A DNA stretch of 27,627 nt, taken from an uncultured Phycisphaerales bacterium (GTDB lineage Bacteria; Planctomycetota; Phycisphaerae; UBA1845; CAIVHJ01). Location of the stretch: positions 1-27,627 of the forward strand of contig CAIVHJ010000262.1 of the NCBI GenBank assembly GCA_903905665.1. The letters run 5' to 3'. Shown in pieces: positions 6,568-15,100 of the stretch (position 1 is the first letter of the stretch; each line of letters opens with the position of its first letter). The position numbers were made by a program, and so were the translations under genes. The notes under the pieces were generated by a model. It did no database searches and was not told the DNA's origin. It saw nothing but the letters and a program-made list of their open reading frames with translations.

Positions 6568-7125
6568 ATGCTTAACGATATTGATCGCATTCTGATTACC
6601 CGGGAGCAAATAGCACAGCGCGTACAGGCGCTGGCGCAGGAGATCGCCGGGACGTATCCCGATCCGAATCGCGGTTTGACGCTTGTGACGATTTTGAGCG
6701 GTTCGATCATTTTTCTGGCGGATCTGATTCGTTACCTTCCGATTCGGATGAAGATCGGTTTGGTGGCGGTTTCCAGTTATCAAGGCGCCACGACGGTTGG
6801 GAGCGAGCCGAAATTGCTCGATCAACTGCACATCAACGTCGCCGGCGAGCACGTCTTGATCATTGACGATATTCTGGATACGGGTCGGACGTTGCGACTG
6901 GTCCAACAACAGATGTGGTCGCTCGGGCCGGCCAGTGTGCGGACGTGCGTGCTGTTGCACAAATCGGGTAAAGCCGTTTGCGACGTGAAGGCCGATTTTG
7001 TCGGCTTTGAAATCGAAGATGCGTTTGTGGTCGGTTACGGTCTGGATTTCGACGACCATTATCGCAATTTTCCCCACATCGGAGTGCTCAAACCTGAACT
7101 CTATGAGCGGCAGGGCAGCGGATGA
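6568..7125 (+). CDS. hpt: Hypoxanthine (guanine) phosphoribosyltransferase
   Basis: This 185-residue cytoplasmic salvage enzyme joins hypoxanthine or guanine to PRPP to give IMP or GMP. The PRPP loop is VLIIDDILDTGRTL (96-109). The flexible loop has SSYQGATT (69-76), the P-loop region has LSGSIIFLADL, and the C-terminal VGYGLDFDDHYRNFPHIGVL segment carries base and metal contacts. The length matches bacterial HPRTs. ATG 6568 follows a GGGTGGG stretch. A nearer ATG at 6561 is out of frame. Its stop overlaps the start of the PH-domain gene (ATGA), so both genes form a small operon. There is no obvious functional link between purine salvage and that neighbour. Confidence 0.95.
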   Translation: MLNDIDRILITREQIAQRVQALAQEIAGTYPDPNRGLTLVTILSGSIIFLADLIRYLPIRMKIGLVAVSSYQGATTVGSEPKLLDQLHINVAGEHVLIIDDILDTGRTLRLVQQQMWSLGPASVRTCVLLHKSGKAVCDVKADFVGFEIEDAFVVGYGLDFDDHYRNFPHIGVLKPELYERQGSG

Positions 7126-7721
7126 CTGCGACGCAGAAACAAGTTGCGGGCGACATGCAATATGCCCAAAACACGGCGCCGGTTCCGGCGGCACCCAAGG
7201 CGCTGATCTATGGTCAGATCATACCGGGTTATTATCTCGACGGCGGGGAAATCGTGATTTTGGCCCTCAAACCCTCGTTGTGGTTTTTGTGGTTTGTTTC
7301 GGTTCGATGGTTGCTGGCAGGTCTGGTGCTGATGGCAGCGGCGCCGTGGGTAGCACGGGTCGATCCGATGTTGAGTTATCCTCTGGTCACTCAGTTGGGC
7401 GTGGTCGTCATGGCGATTCGCCTGCTCGTGGCATTGTTGCAGTGGAGTTCTCGGTTGTACGTGCTGACAAATCGTCGCGTCATGTGTTGTCGAGGGGTGA
7501 TGAGCGTCGCGTTGTTTGAAGCGTCGCTGCTGCAGATTCGCCACACGTGCGTCAAAATTCAATCTCCCCAGAAAATTTGCGGCGTGGGATCGATCGGATT
7601 TTCATTGTGCGATCCGCGGAAAGTCGAGTGCTGGTGGGAACACGTGGCCGCTCCTGAAGAGGTTCACGATCGCATTCGCAAAGCCATCGAACGGGCCCAT
7701 CCCCCTTCCCCTTCTCCATAA
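7122..7721 (+). CDS. PH-domain (bPH2/YdbS-like) membrane protein
   Basis: The 199-residue product has a Gly/Pro-rich N-terminus, two hydrophobic helices (about 52-72 and 85-106) and then a bacterial PH domain. The domain opens with YVLTNRRVMCCRGVMSVALFEASL and continues to an IGF...DPRKVE...V.APEEVHDRIRKAIE ending, the pattern of the bPH2/YdbS family. Such proteins sit in the inner membrane with the PH domain in the cytoplasm. Their biochemical role is mostly unknown. The ATG overlaps the hpt stop by four bases, so translation is coupled. The gene converges on the polysaccharide operon with only 15 bases between stops and no visible hairpin terminator. Confidence 0.82.
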   Translation: MTATQKQVAGDMQYAQNTAPVPAAPKALIYGQIIPGYYLDGGEIVILALKPSLWFLWFVSVRWLLAGLVLMAAAPWVARVDPMLSYPLVTQLGVVVMAIRLLVALLQWSSRLYVLTNRRVMCCRGVMSVALFEASLLQIRHTCVKIQSPQKICGVGSIGFSLCDPRKVECWWEHVAAPEEVHDRIRKAIERAHPPSPSP

Positions 7722-7736
7722 ATTCCGCGCGTCCGA

Positions 7737-10052
7737 TCAGAGTTTGCTTTTCATCAACGTCCATTCTTTGAGTTGCGCATCCAACTGCGAGACTTTTTGG
7801 GGGGGGTAGCGGCGTATTTCGTGTACGTCGCGTCGGTCGTTCAACGCCAGCGTTTGTTGCAGTTCGGAGATGGCCCGATCGAGCGAGGCGGGGGTATGGG
7901 TCATCTGGAACAAGGCGTATTGAATTTCAGCCATCCGAAGATGGTCATCGGGGCTGGTGGCATACAGACTTAGCACCGTTTCGTAGCGTTCCGCCGCCTC
8001 GTGGAGATGAGACTCGGAATGGTACTGCTCCCCCACGAGCCATTCGAGCGAAGCCGCCAGTCGATAAGCGCCGATGTTTTGTGGATTGCGTCGGATCAGC
8101 ATTTCGGATTGGTTCTCGATTTCATGAAAGGCGGCTGGGGCTGGAATCGTACCCGATTGAGCCACTCGCCTAAGCCACTCCGCAACAGGTGTCGGATCGA
8201 GCGAGTCAATAGTCCATGCCTGAACATAGGTCAGTCGCACAGAGTTGGACTCGGCAGGGACGGTCTCTCGAGCACGCTGGAGCAGCGTCCATGTTCTTTC
8301 GACGGGTCGAACGAAAGAAAAATACAAAGCAATCGTGAACGATCCTGTCACGAACATCGTCATCCAAAATCGAACGGTCGAACCGTTTCGCGGAGGCAGA
8401 GACGCCGAAGTCGGCTCACGACGAAGAACCAGACAAATTCCCAAAAGCGCAAAAAAGGTCGTGGCCACACCGGGAACAAACAAAGCGAAGTTGATCAGAT
8501 CATGGACCAGAAACGCAACCAGACCGATGCAAGCCCAGAAACCGATCATGGGCATGTCGGCATCATCGTGGAGTGCGAATCGGCAGACAACGAATGCCAG
8601 GGCCCATCCGAACAGGGGATAAGCATTGGTCGCCAGGATATAAGAAAAGTCGTCCTTTCCCACCATCATGATCCGAACCAGCCAAATCACGATGGTCAGC
8701 AAGATACACCACAGCGAGAAGGAGTAACGACGCAGGGAAAAGTTGGGTGGAGAACGCGGGGCGTCATGCGGCAGCAGTTGTGAAGCGTGGAAACTTGCGT
8801 CATCGCTTTTTTGCGCGAGTCGCCACGACGCGCCGAAAAGCATCAGGACCATTCCGATCAAACCCGGGAGGCCCCATTCAGCGGCGGACTGCGCGAGAAA
8901 GTTATGAGGATTCTGGATTTCTTCCGGGGATTTGCTGTCTTTGTATCGAGGGTAATAGAATGCGTACTGGTCCGTCCCAATGCCGCGGAGCGGATGGTCC
9001 TTGACGATTTTGAACGTCGTTTCGAGATACCACCAGCGGAACGTCAGGGAGTCTTCGAGCCATCCTCCGGTTTTGAGACCCAGTCCCACCATTCCCGCCA
9101 TCCCCGTGATGACGGCGATCCAGCCCAGACAATAAACTTGCCTTCGATGAACCTCGATCCATCGTCGAAAAAGATAGAAGAGAAGTCCGATGCCTGCACC
9201 AAGAAACAGAGCACCCATCCCCCCACGACTGTGTGTTAAGATCAACGCCCCCGCGAGAAAGCACAACAAGAGTGCAACGGGGATGATTCGCCAATGTACT
9301 CGTCGTCCGGCAAATACTGCTCCAATCGTCGTGAAAAGCATGAGCACCAAAAAATTGGCGGTGACGTTGGCCATGGATTGAAAGCCGTTGGCGGCTCGTT
9401 CGTGCAATCGACGCTCGAACAGTTCGATTTCGGGAGAACCCGGCTGGACATTCTGTTGGGCCCAAAACGACTCTTTGGTTTGTTCGTAATGATCGGCGGT
9501 GGCGGGAAGCGAGACAAAAACCTGATCGTAGCATTCCACCGCCATGGCGGCTCCCGATGCCACGATCACGCAGATCGCCAAGCGAATGTGCCAATCTTTT
9601 TGAAGCAATAACACGAGCGAGAACGTGAGTAAAGGAAGCGTGAGCCAGTCCAGCGTGCCGTTGATCGCCAACCGCCCATTACCGGCGACAAAACAAGAAG
9701 CAACCGCCGAAAGAACCACCACGCAGTAACCGACCACAAGACCCGTTCTCGGAACACGTGGGAAAAAACCGGCGGTCCTCAGCGCCACCGTGATTCCGAA
9801 AATCAGAATAATCGCAAGATTGATCCATAACGTGGGGACCGGAGACGTTTGGGGAACTTCAGTGAGTGCGGCGGCAAAAGGCTGGAGGGCTGTGTCGTGT
9901 GTCTCCTGAATTAACGGCCGCACGCCGATGATCACGAGGATGCTGAAAAGCAACGCGACATGAAGAACGCGATACCATCTTGAAGTTATTTCGCGGAGCG
10001 AATCCGAGGACTTCGTTGAGGCAACGTGAGATTGTTTATGGAGATTGTTCAT
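7737..10052 (-). CDS. O-antigen ligase/polymerase-like protein with C-terminal TPR domain
   Basis: The 771-residue protein has about twelve membrane helices and the Wzy_C/O-antigen ligase signature. SRGG (275-278) is followed by a large loop with HPLRGIGTDQY (353-363) and PHNFLAQSAAEWGLPG (382-397). Family members move lipid-linked polysaccharide chains onto lipid A, proteins or growing chains at the periplasmic face. The last roughly 130 residues (from about 640) hold TPR-like helix pairs (NIGAYRLAASLEWLVGEQY, DDHLRMAEIQYALFQ), common in planctomycete ligase homologues. Its start overlaps the end of the WecA-like gene by 17 bases, placing it third in a DUF4416-WecA-ligase operon. Whether it acts as a ligase or a polymerase cannot be decided. 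Confidence 0.85.
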   Translation of the reverse strand: MNNLHKQSHVASTKSSDSLREITSRWYRVLHVALLFSILVIIGVRPLIQETHDTALQPFAAALTEVPQTSPVPTLWINLAIILIFGITVALRTAGFFPRVPRTGLVVGYCVVVLSAVASCFVAGNGRLAINGTLDWLTLPLLTFSLVLLLQKDWHIRLAICVIVASGAAMAVECYDQVFVSLPATADHYEQTKESFWAQQNVQPGSPEIELFERRLHERAANGFQSMANVTANFLVLMLFTTIGAVFAGRRVHWRIIPVALLLCFLAGALILTHSRGGMGALFLGAGIGLLFYLFRRWIEVHRRQVYCLGWIAVITGMAGMVGLGLKTGGWLEDSLTFRWWYLETTFKIVKDHPLRGIGTDQYAFYYPRYKDSKSPEEIQNPHNFLAQSAAEWGLPGLIGMVLMLFGASWRLAQKSDDASFHASQLLPHDAPRSPPNFSLRRYSFSLWCILLTIVIWLVRIMMVGKDDFSYILATNAYPLFGWALAFVVCRFALHDDADMPMIGFWACIGLVAFLVHDLINFALFVPGVATTFFALLGICLVLRREPTSASLPPRNGSTVRFWMTMFVTGSFTIALYFSFVRPVERTWTLLQRARETVPAESNSVRLTYVQAWTIDSLDPTPVAEWLRRVAQSGTIPAPAAFHEIENQSEMLIRRNPQNIGAYRLAASLEWLVGEQYHSESHLHEAAERYETVLSLYATSPDDHLRMAEIQYALFQMTHTPASLDRAISELQQTLALNDRRDVHEIRRYPPQKVSQLDAQLKEWTLMKSKL

Positions 10053-11187
10053 TCGAGTGGATTTCTTCGAGAACGGCGATGATGAGAACGACGCATAGCG
10101 ATTGCGCGAGAATCAGGCAGGCGGTGGTCCAGTCGGCACCGGGGAGCAGGGCGGCGCCAAGACTGGTGGCTCCGGTCGCAAGGTAGATTGCCAGCACGGC
10201 ATTTCTCGGCGACATGCCTCGTTGAACCAGTCGATGTGAAAAATGCCGCCGGTCCCCGTGAAACGGACTGACTCCCAGTCGCAGCCGAATCCAGACGACC
10301 GACGCACTGTCATAAAGCGGAACCGCCAAAACGACAAAAGGAACCAACAATCCGTAGGGCTGCCTTTGGATGCCTTGGTCCCAGAAGGTCGTGAGGATCG
10401 TGAGAATCGCCATGAAGTATCCGATGACCAGACTTCCCGCGTCGCCCATGAAAATCCGCGCGGGTGGAAAATTATGAAACAGGTAGCCCACCATCACGCC
10501 CACCATCAAAAAAGCGAGCATGGGAACAAACAACTGACCCGCTCGAATCGCGGATACACCGAAAATGGCCGCCGTGATCGCCGCCACTCCCGCGCACAAA
10601 CCATCCATGTTGTCCAGAAAATTAAACGCATTGGTGATGACCACAATCCAGAGGATCGTGATGAAAATCGAAATCGCCTTTCCGGCGGGGAATTCGTCCA
10701 GAAACGTCATCAAACGCAGATTCAGCAGAAGGGTCGTTGCGGCGGCGACAGCGAACTGGACTGCCAGTTTCGTTAACCATCCGAGGTTTTTCTTGTCGTC
10801 GAAGACGCCGAGAATGTGCAGGATCAAAGCACCCGATCCGATCCCCAGCGCCATGGGCATTCGTCCGAGCAGTCCGGGGATATAATCAGCCAGACGGTTC
10901 GGGAGGAAACCGAGCCAGCCGGGCCGAAATGATTGGACGACGTTCAGGATGAGAAACCCGCCGACAAGGGAACCGATCAATGCTGCGGCAATGGCGATTC
11001 CACCACCCAGTGCCACGGGTTCCGTATGTTGCTTGTGTCCGCCGGGGCGATCGAGCAGGTTCCATCGAGGCGCGAGGCGCCGCATCAAGGCAGTTCCCAG
11101 ACAGGAAAGGATCAGACCCATCGCGCCGATGCTGCCGCACGTCCACACGACTAACGCAAACGATTCATGCACGTTGTGATTCCCCAC
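10036..11187 (-). CDS. WecA/MraY-like undecaprenyl-phosphate glycosyl-1-phosphate transferase
   Basis: The protein (383 residues) loads a sugar-1-phosphate from a UDP-sugar onto undecaprenyl phosphate at the inner membrane, the first step of envelope polysaccharide synthesis. It has the family's motif ladder: RPGGHKQHTEPVALGGG (48-64), FDDKKNLGW (129-137), FNFLDNMDGLCAG (188-200), FMGDAGS (246-252) and HGDRRHFSHRL (310-320). The last motif (HxDRRHxxHRL type) favours WecA/TagO over MraY. About ten membrane helices are visible. The start is uncertain: GTG 11187 gives the longest form, while GTG 11172 has GGTGGGGA about ten bases upstream and overlaps the DUF4416 stop. It is the middle gene of the overlapping operon that ends with the ligase-like gene. 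Confidence 0.9.
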   Translation of the reverse strand: MGNHNVHESFALVVWTCGSIGAMGLILSCLGTALMRRLAPRWNLLDRPGGHKQHTEPVALGGGIAIAAALIGSLVGGFLILNVVQSFRPGWLGFLPNRLADYIPGLLGRMPMALGIGSGALILHILGVFDDKKNLGWLTKLAVQFAVAAATTLLLNLRLMTFLDEFPAGKAISIFITILWIVVITNAFNFLDNMDGLCAGVAAITAAIFGVSAIRAGQLFVPMLAFLMVGVMVGYLFHNFPPARIFMGDAGSLVIGYFMAILTILTTFWDQGIQRQPYGLLVPFVVLAVPLYDSASVVWIRLRLGVSPFHGDRRHFSHRLVQRGMSPRNAVLAIYLATGATSLGAALLPGADWTTACLILAQSLCVVLIIAVLEEIHSNEQSP

Positions 11188-11740
11188 CGTTCGTCGGCTG
11201 CATCTGAGCGTATTGTTCCTTCAACCGATTCCGCATCTCGACAAAAAACGGATGATAATCTTCCGCGGAATAATCGGGGTACGTCCATGCAAACGGCTGC
11301 AATCGTCCGTCCCGAAAAGTCAGCGTCACTTCGGCATAGATTCCCCGCTGCAAATATATACGATGGTTATAGTCTTTGGTTGTGGCCAAAATAATTTTGC
11401 TCAGCGACAAATATCCCGGATCGAGGTTGATCGGTCGTCGATCGTGTGGCCGGAGTGTATCATCGCAAATCTGTTCTTCGATCTGGTTGGTCTCTCGTTT
11501 GATGTCGGCGATGTTTTCGGGTGATATCAACGATTCAAACGAAATGAAGTGCCTCTCCACGTGTTCGCCCAGTTCGTCCCGGTAGTAGTCGGTGGCATCG
11601 AAGGGCCAATAACCACTGGAAATATCCACCGATCCATAGATTCGCGTCAAAAATTGTTCCGCCCGGGCCATCAGGTCCCGATCGCCACAGAGCATCCCGA
11701 CAAATAGTTTGACTGGTTTCGGGGGTCGGATTGCACCCAT
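11165..11740 (-). CDS. DUF4416 family protein
   Basis: This 191-residue soluble protein matches the DUF4416 pattern: a KPVKLFVGMLCGD N-terminus, a central SGYWPFDATDYYRDELG with the conserved DxTxYY, an NLDPGYLSLSKIILATTKD segment and a closing AWTYPDY.....FF. The function of the family is unknown. It is often found in planctomycetes and deltaproteobacteria. ATG 11740 is preferred to GTG 11749 because MGAIRPP is the usual beginning. The gene is first in an operon with the WecA-like and O-antigen-ligase-like genes (overlap of up to 23 bases), so a role in envelope glycan synthesis is a reasonable guess. The protein carries no enzyme motif I can name. Confidence 0.88.
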   Translation of the reverse strand: MGAIRPPKPVKLFVGMLCGDRDLMARAEQFLTRIYGSVDISSGYWPFDATDYYRDELGEHVERHFISFESLISPENIADIKRETNQIEEQICDDTLRPHDRRPINLDPGYLSLSKIILATTKDYNHRIYLQRGIYAEVTLTFRDGRLQPFAWTYPDYSAEDYHPFFVEMRNRLKEQYAQMQPTNGGESQRA

Positions 11741-12132
11741 AAATATCACTCGAAGCGAATGGTCGGCTTGGATTTCAACTGTTGATTAAAATTTTTTAAT
11801 CTGGCTTTGATTCGCGAACGTCGCCTATCAGAACCCAAACCCTTTGGCGCCACACGTCCTATAACTCCATTCAGGATATGATATAACGATTCGGACGTTC
11901 GTCAAATCGGCATGGACTTCATGAAGAAGCGTGCCTAAACTTATACTGAGGGACAAATCCATTCATGGGCTTGATGCGTTTTTAACCCGTGGTGGTTCAA
12001 TTCTCCAGTCGGCGTATGTGTCGGTTGGGAACCTTTCACAAGATGTTGCTTGAGAGTGCACGAGCCTGACTGAGGCTTTCACCTGAGCATTGGGTGTGGG
12101 TTCCTTTATCTTCGGTGGGAGGAGAATCCACC
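11741..12132. other. Divergent intergenic region with AT-rich inverted repeat
   Basis: This gap separates the minus-strand polysaccharide operon from the plus-strand FHA gene, so it should hold both promoters. GATTAAAA (11784-11791) and TTTTAATC (11794-11801) form a perfect 8-bp inverted repeat with a TT spacer, about 45 bases upstream of the DUF4416 start. An operator, or an upstream element, is possible. AT-rich TATAAC-like hexamers near 11861 and 11881 could be -10 elements, but no matching -35 was found. No gene is seen. Confidence 0.4.
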
Positions 12133-15100
12133 ATGGATTTTGAACGAGGGATTGGCTTGGAACCGGCGAATTCAATTTTTAATCAGTTGCCCACGTTGTC
12201 GTTGCAGGCGCCGCAAGTGTCGATTGTCACGCTGCGCACCGATGCGTCGCAACAGAAATCTCTGCAACTGCGACATCCCGTGTCGGTGATCGGTTCGCGC
12301 GAAGGATGCAAAATCCGATTGCGTCATCCTCAGGTGTCGAGCACCCACTGCGCCATCGTCAACACCGGCAGCCGCATTTTGATCCGGGATTTGGGCAGCC
12401 GACGCGGAACTTACCTCAACGAGCAAATCATCGAATTCGAGGAACTGACCGACGGCGATATTATTCGCATTCGCAATTTTCGATTTCGAGTCTGCATTTC
12501 GAATCATGCCGTTTCCGGCGCCAACGGGAACGGAGAGTTCGGAGATTTGAGTTCGTTGAATCCCTGGGCTTTTTTGGATCCCCGATCGAGCGGCAGGACC
12601 GTTGAACTCTGTCGTCAGGTCTGCTCCGTCGGTCGGCTGAGCTACAACGACCTCGTGATTGATTCGCGCACGATTTCACGCGCCCACTCGCTGATATTCC
12701 TGCTCAATGGTTTTCCCGTGGTTTGTGACTTGTTCAGCGCGACCGGAAGTTATGTGAACGGCCGTCGGATGTCGTTGGCCTATGTGACGCAGGGCGATGT
12801 TCTGCGGTTCGGTCGAGAGGAATACCGTTTGCGTCTGGCGCCGTTTGTGCGTCGGGACCTTCAGGCGGCGCGGGCGATTGTGGCGATGCCTCCGGATGAT
12901 CATTTGGATGTCCGGGACGAGCAGGCGGAATTCAGCGGCAGCGCCTCGGGCCTCGATCTGGAAGAGAACGAGAGCAGTAGTTTGTCCGGTCTGGCCATGG
13001 CGGAGGAACAATCCGACGAAATATCCCCCGAACCGACGGAATCGGTGATTCGGCTGGAACCGCGTTCGGCTTTGACTGCGGAATCCGGAGTTCGGCACGA
13101 GGATTCGAAATCGCGTCAGACGGAACTCGACGCAAGGGAAAAATCTCTGGATGAAAACAATCGTCAACTGGAATCCCGACTGGCGGAACTCGACGCGCGG
13201 TTTCGTGCGCTGGGGGATCAGGAAGCGTTGCTGGAGGATCGCGAGGAATCTCTGCGCGAGAATCAGGCAAAGATCGATCAGCGGATGGCCGAACTTCAGT
13301 CTGCAGGCGCCTCGGCCGCTCCGGGGGTAACTTCGACGCGGGAAGCCGTGGAGCAATCCCGAATACTTCGCGAGCAAACGACGCAACTTCAGGACATGCT
13401 GGAACGATTGGCGAAACAAGAGCAGACCTTGGCGGAACGGGAAGCGGAATTTTCGGTTCGGGAAAAGAATCTCCGATCTGCCGACGAACAACTGCAGGAT
13501 CGCGGACGGGCGTTGGATGAACGCGACGTCCGAAATGCCGCCGGCGCACAGGAAATTCAGACTGGGCGCGAAGGATTGGTTCGTGAACGGAACGAACTTC
13601 AGGCACAGGAAACCGCTCTTCAAAAGCAACGTCAGGAATTGGAAGTTGCTGCGAAACGATTGAGCGAAAATCGGGTCACTCTGGAATCTCGGCGGGAAGA
13701 GATCGAGGGTCGGCAACGGGAGATTCAGGCACAAAATGAACGCGTCCGGGGCGTGGAGCGTGAGTTTGTTGATCGCGAAGGAGCTCTGAAACAACGATCT
13801 CTCGAACTTGATGCGCAGGAAAAGAAATTCAAATCGCAGCAGGACGACATCCAGACCCAGTCCAGGACCATTCAGCAACAGCGTCAGGAAACGGAGAAGT
13901 TGGAACAGCGATTGGTTCGTGATCGGGGAGATATGGAATCCCTGCGAACCGATCTGGAAAGCCGACGACGCGAACTGGATGTTCGTGAACAGAAAACTCA
14001 ATCCGGAGAAGAACAGGCCCGCCTTCAGGAAAAGCAACTCCTCGATCGCGAAGCCGCCCTGAAACAACGATCACTCGAACTGGATGAGCGGGAAAAGGAA
14101 TTCAAATCGCAGCAGGGGAAACATGATTCTCGGAACGAGGAACTGGCCAAGCAGACGCAGCAAATTCATCGCGAGCGCAAGGAGTTCCAGCGAACGCAGC
14201 AGCAACTCGAAAAGAGAACGGCGGAACTGGACGAGCGAGAAAAGAACATCGAATCGGCGCAGCAGGAACTGAATCACCGGCAAGCTCGATCTCAGGAAGA
14301 CGCGCTGGTTCTGGAACGCCGGCAATCGGAAGCGACTCAAACTGAGTCAGCACTGGCGGCGCGAGAAAAAGCCGTCCGGGAACTGGAAACTCGTTCGGCG
14401 CAATCTCGTTCGAATTTGGAAGAAAAAGCCCGACAAGTGGCGAGTCAGGAGGAGGCGATTCATCAGCGAGCGGCGGAGTTAGCTCGCCGTGAGTCCGAAC
14501 TGGATGCCCAGTCCGGTCCGTTGAATCAACAGAGGGCAGAACTGGTTCGTCAACAACGTGATTTGGAGAATCAAGAGCAGCAGCATCGGCAGCGTCTAAC
14601 CGCGTTTGAAAAAACAGTTCAGGAACATCAGGTCAAAGAATCCGCACTCGATCGGTTGCAGAAGAACCTGGAGGATCAGCAACGTCAGCTGACCCGGACC
14701 CGTGAGCAGGCGGGGTCGGAACAGCAGACTTTGGCATCTCGCGCCTCGGACCTCGATGCGAAGGAACAGGCGCTGAGCAAACGGGAAGCCAGCCTGGCTT
14801 CGCAATTCGCCGATCTGGAAAAAAACCGTCTGCAACTCGCCGAGGATTTGCAGCAGGCAACGCGTCGTACCGTGGAACTGTCGCAACAAACCGATCAAAT
14901 GGCGGCGGCCCGGGATCAAATCAAGCAGCAGGAAGCCGCCCTGAAGCAACGCGAGCAGGCGTTCATCGAACGTCAGCGATCGCAGGATCAGCAGGAACAG
15001 GATTTACAGCACCGTCTTCAGGATTTGGATAATCAGACAAAAGGCTTGTCCGATCAGCAGAAGCAGTTACAAGCTCAGCAACAGGCTGCCAATCAGCGCG

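Noticed and set aside
12676..14067. 463-codon open frame on the minus strand, opposite the FHA gene
   Set aside because: It is antisense to the Gln/Glu/Arg-rich coiled-coil repeats, which leave that frame open by codon bias. The translation is Leu/Phe/Arg-rich low complexity with no start signal or family match.
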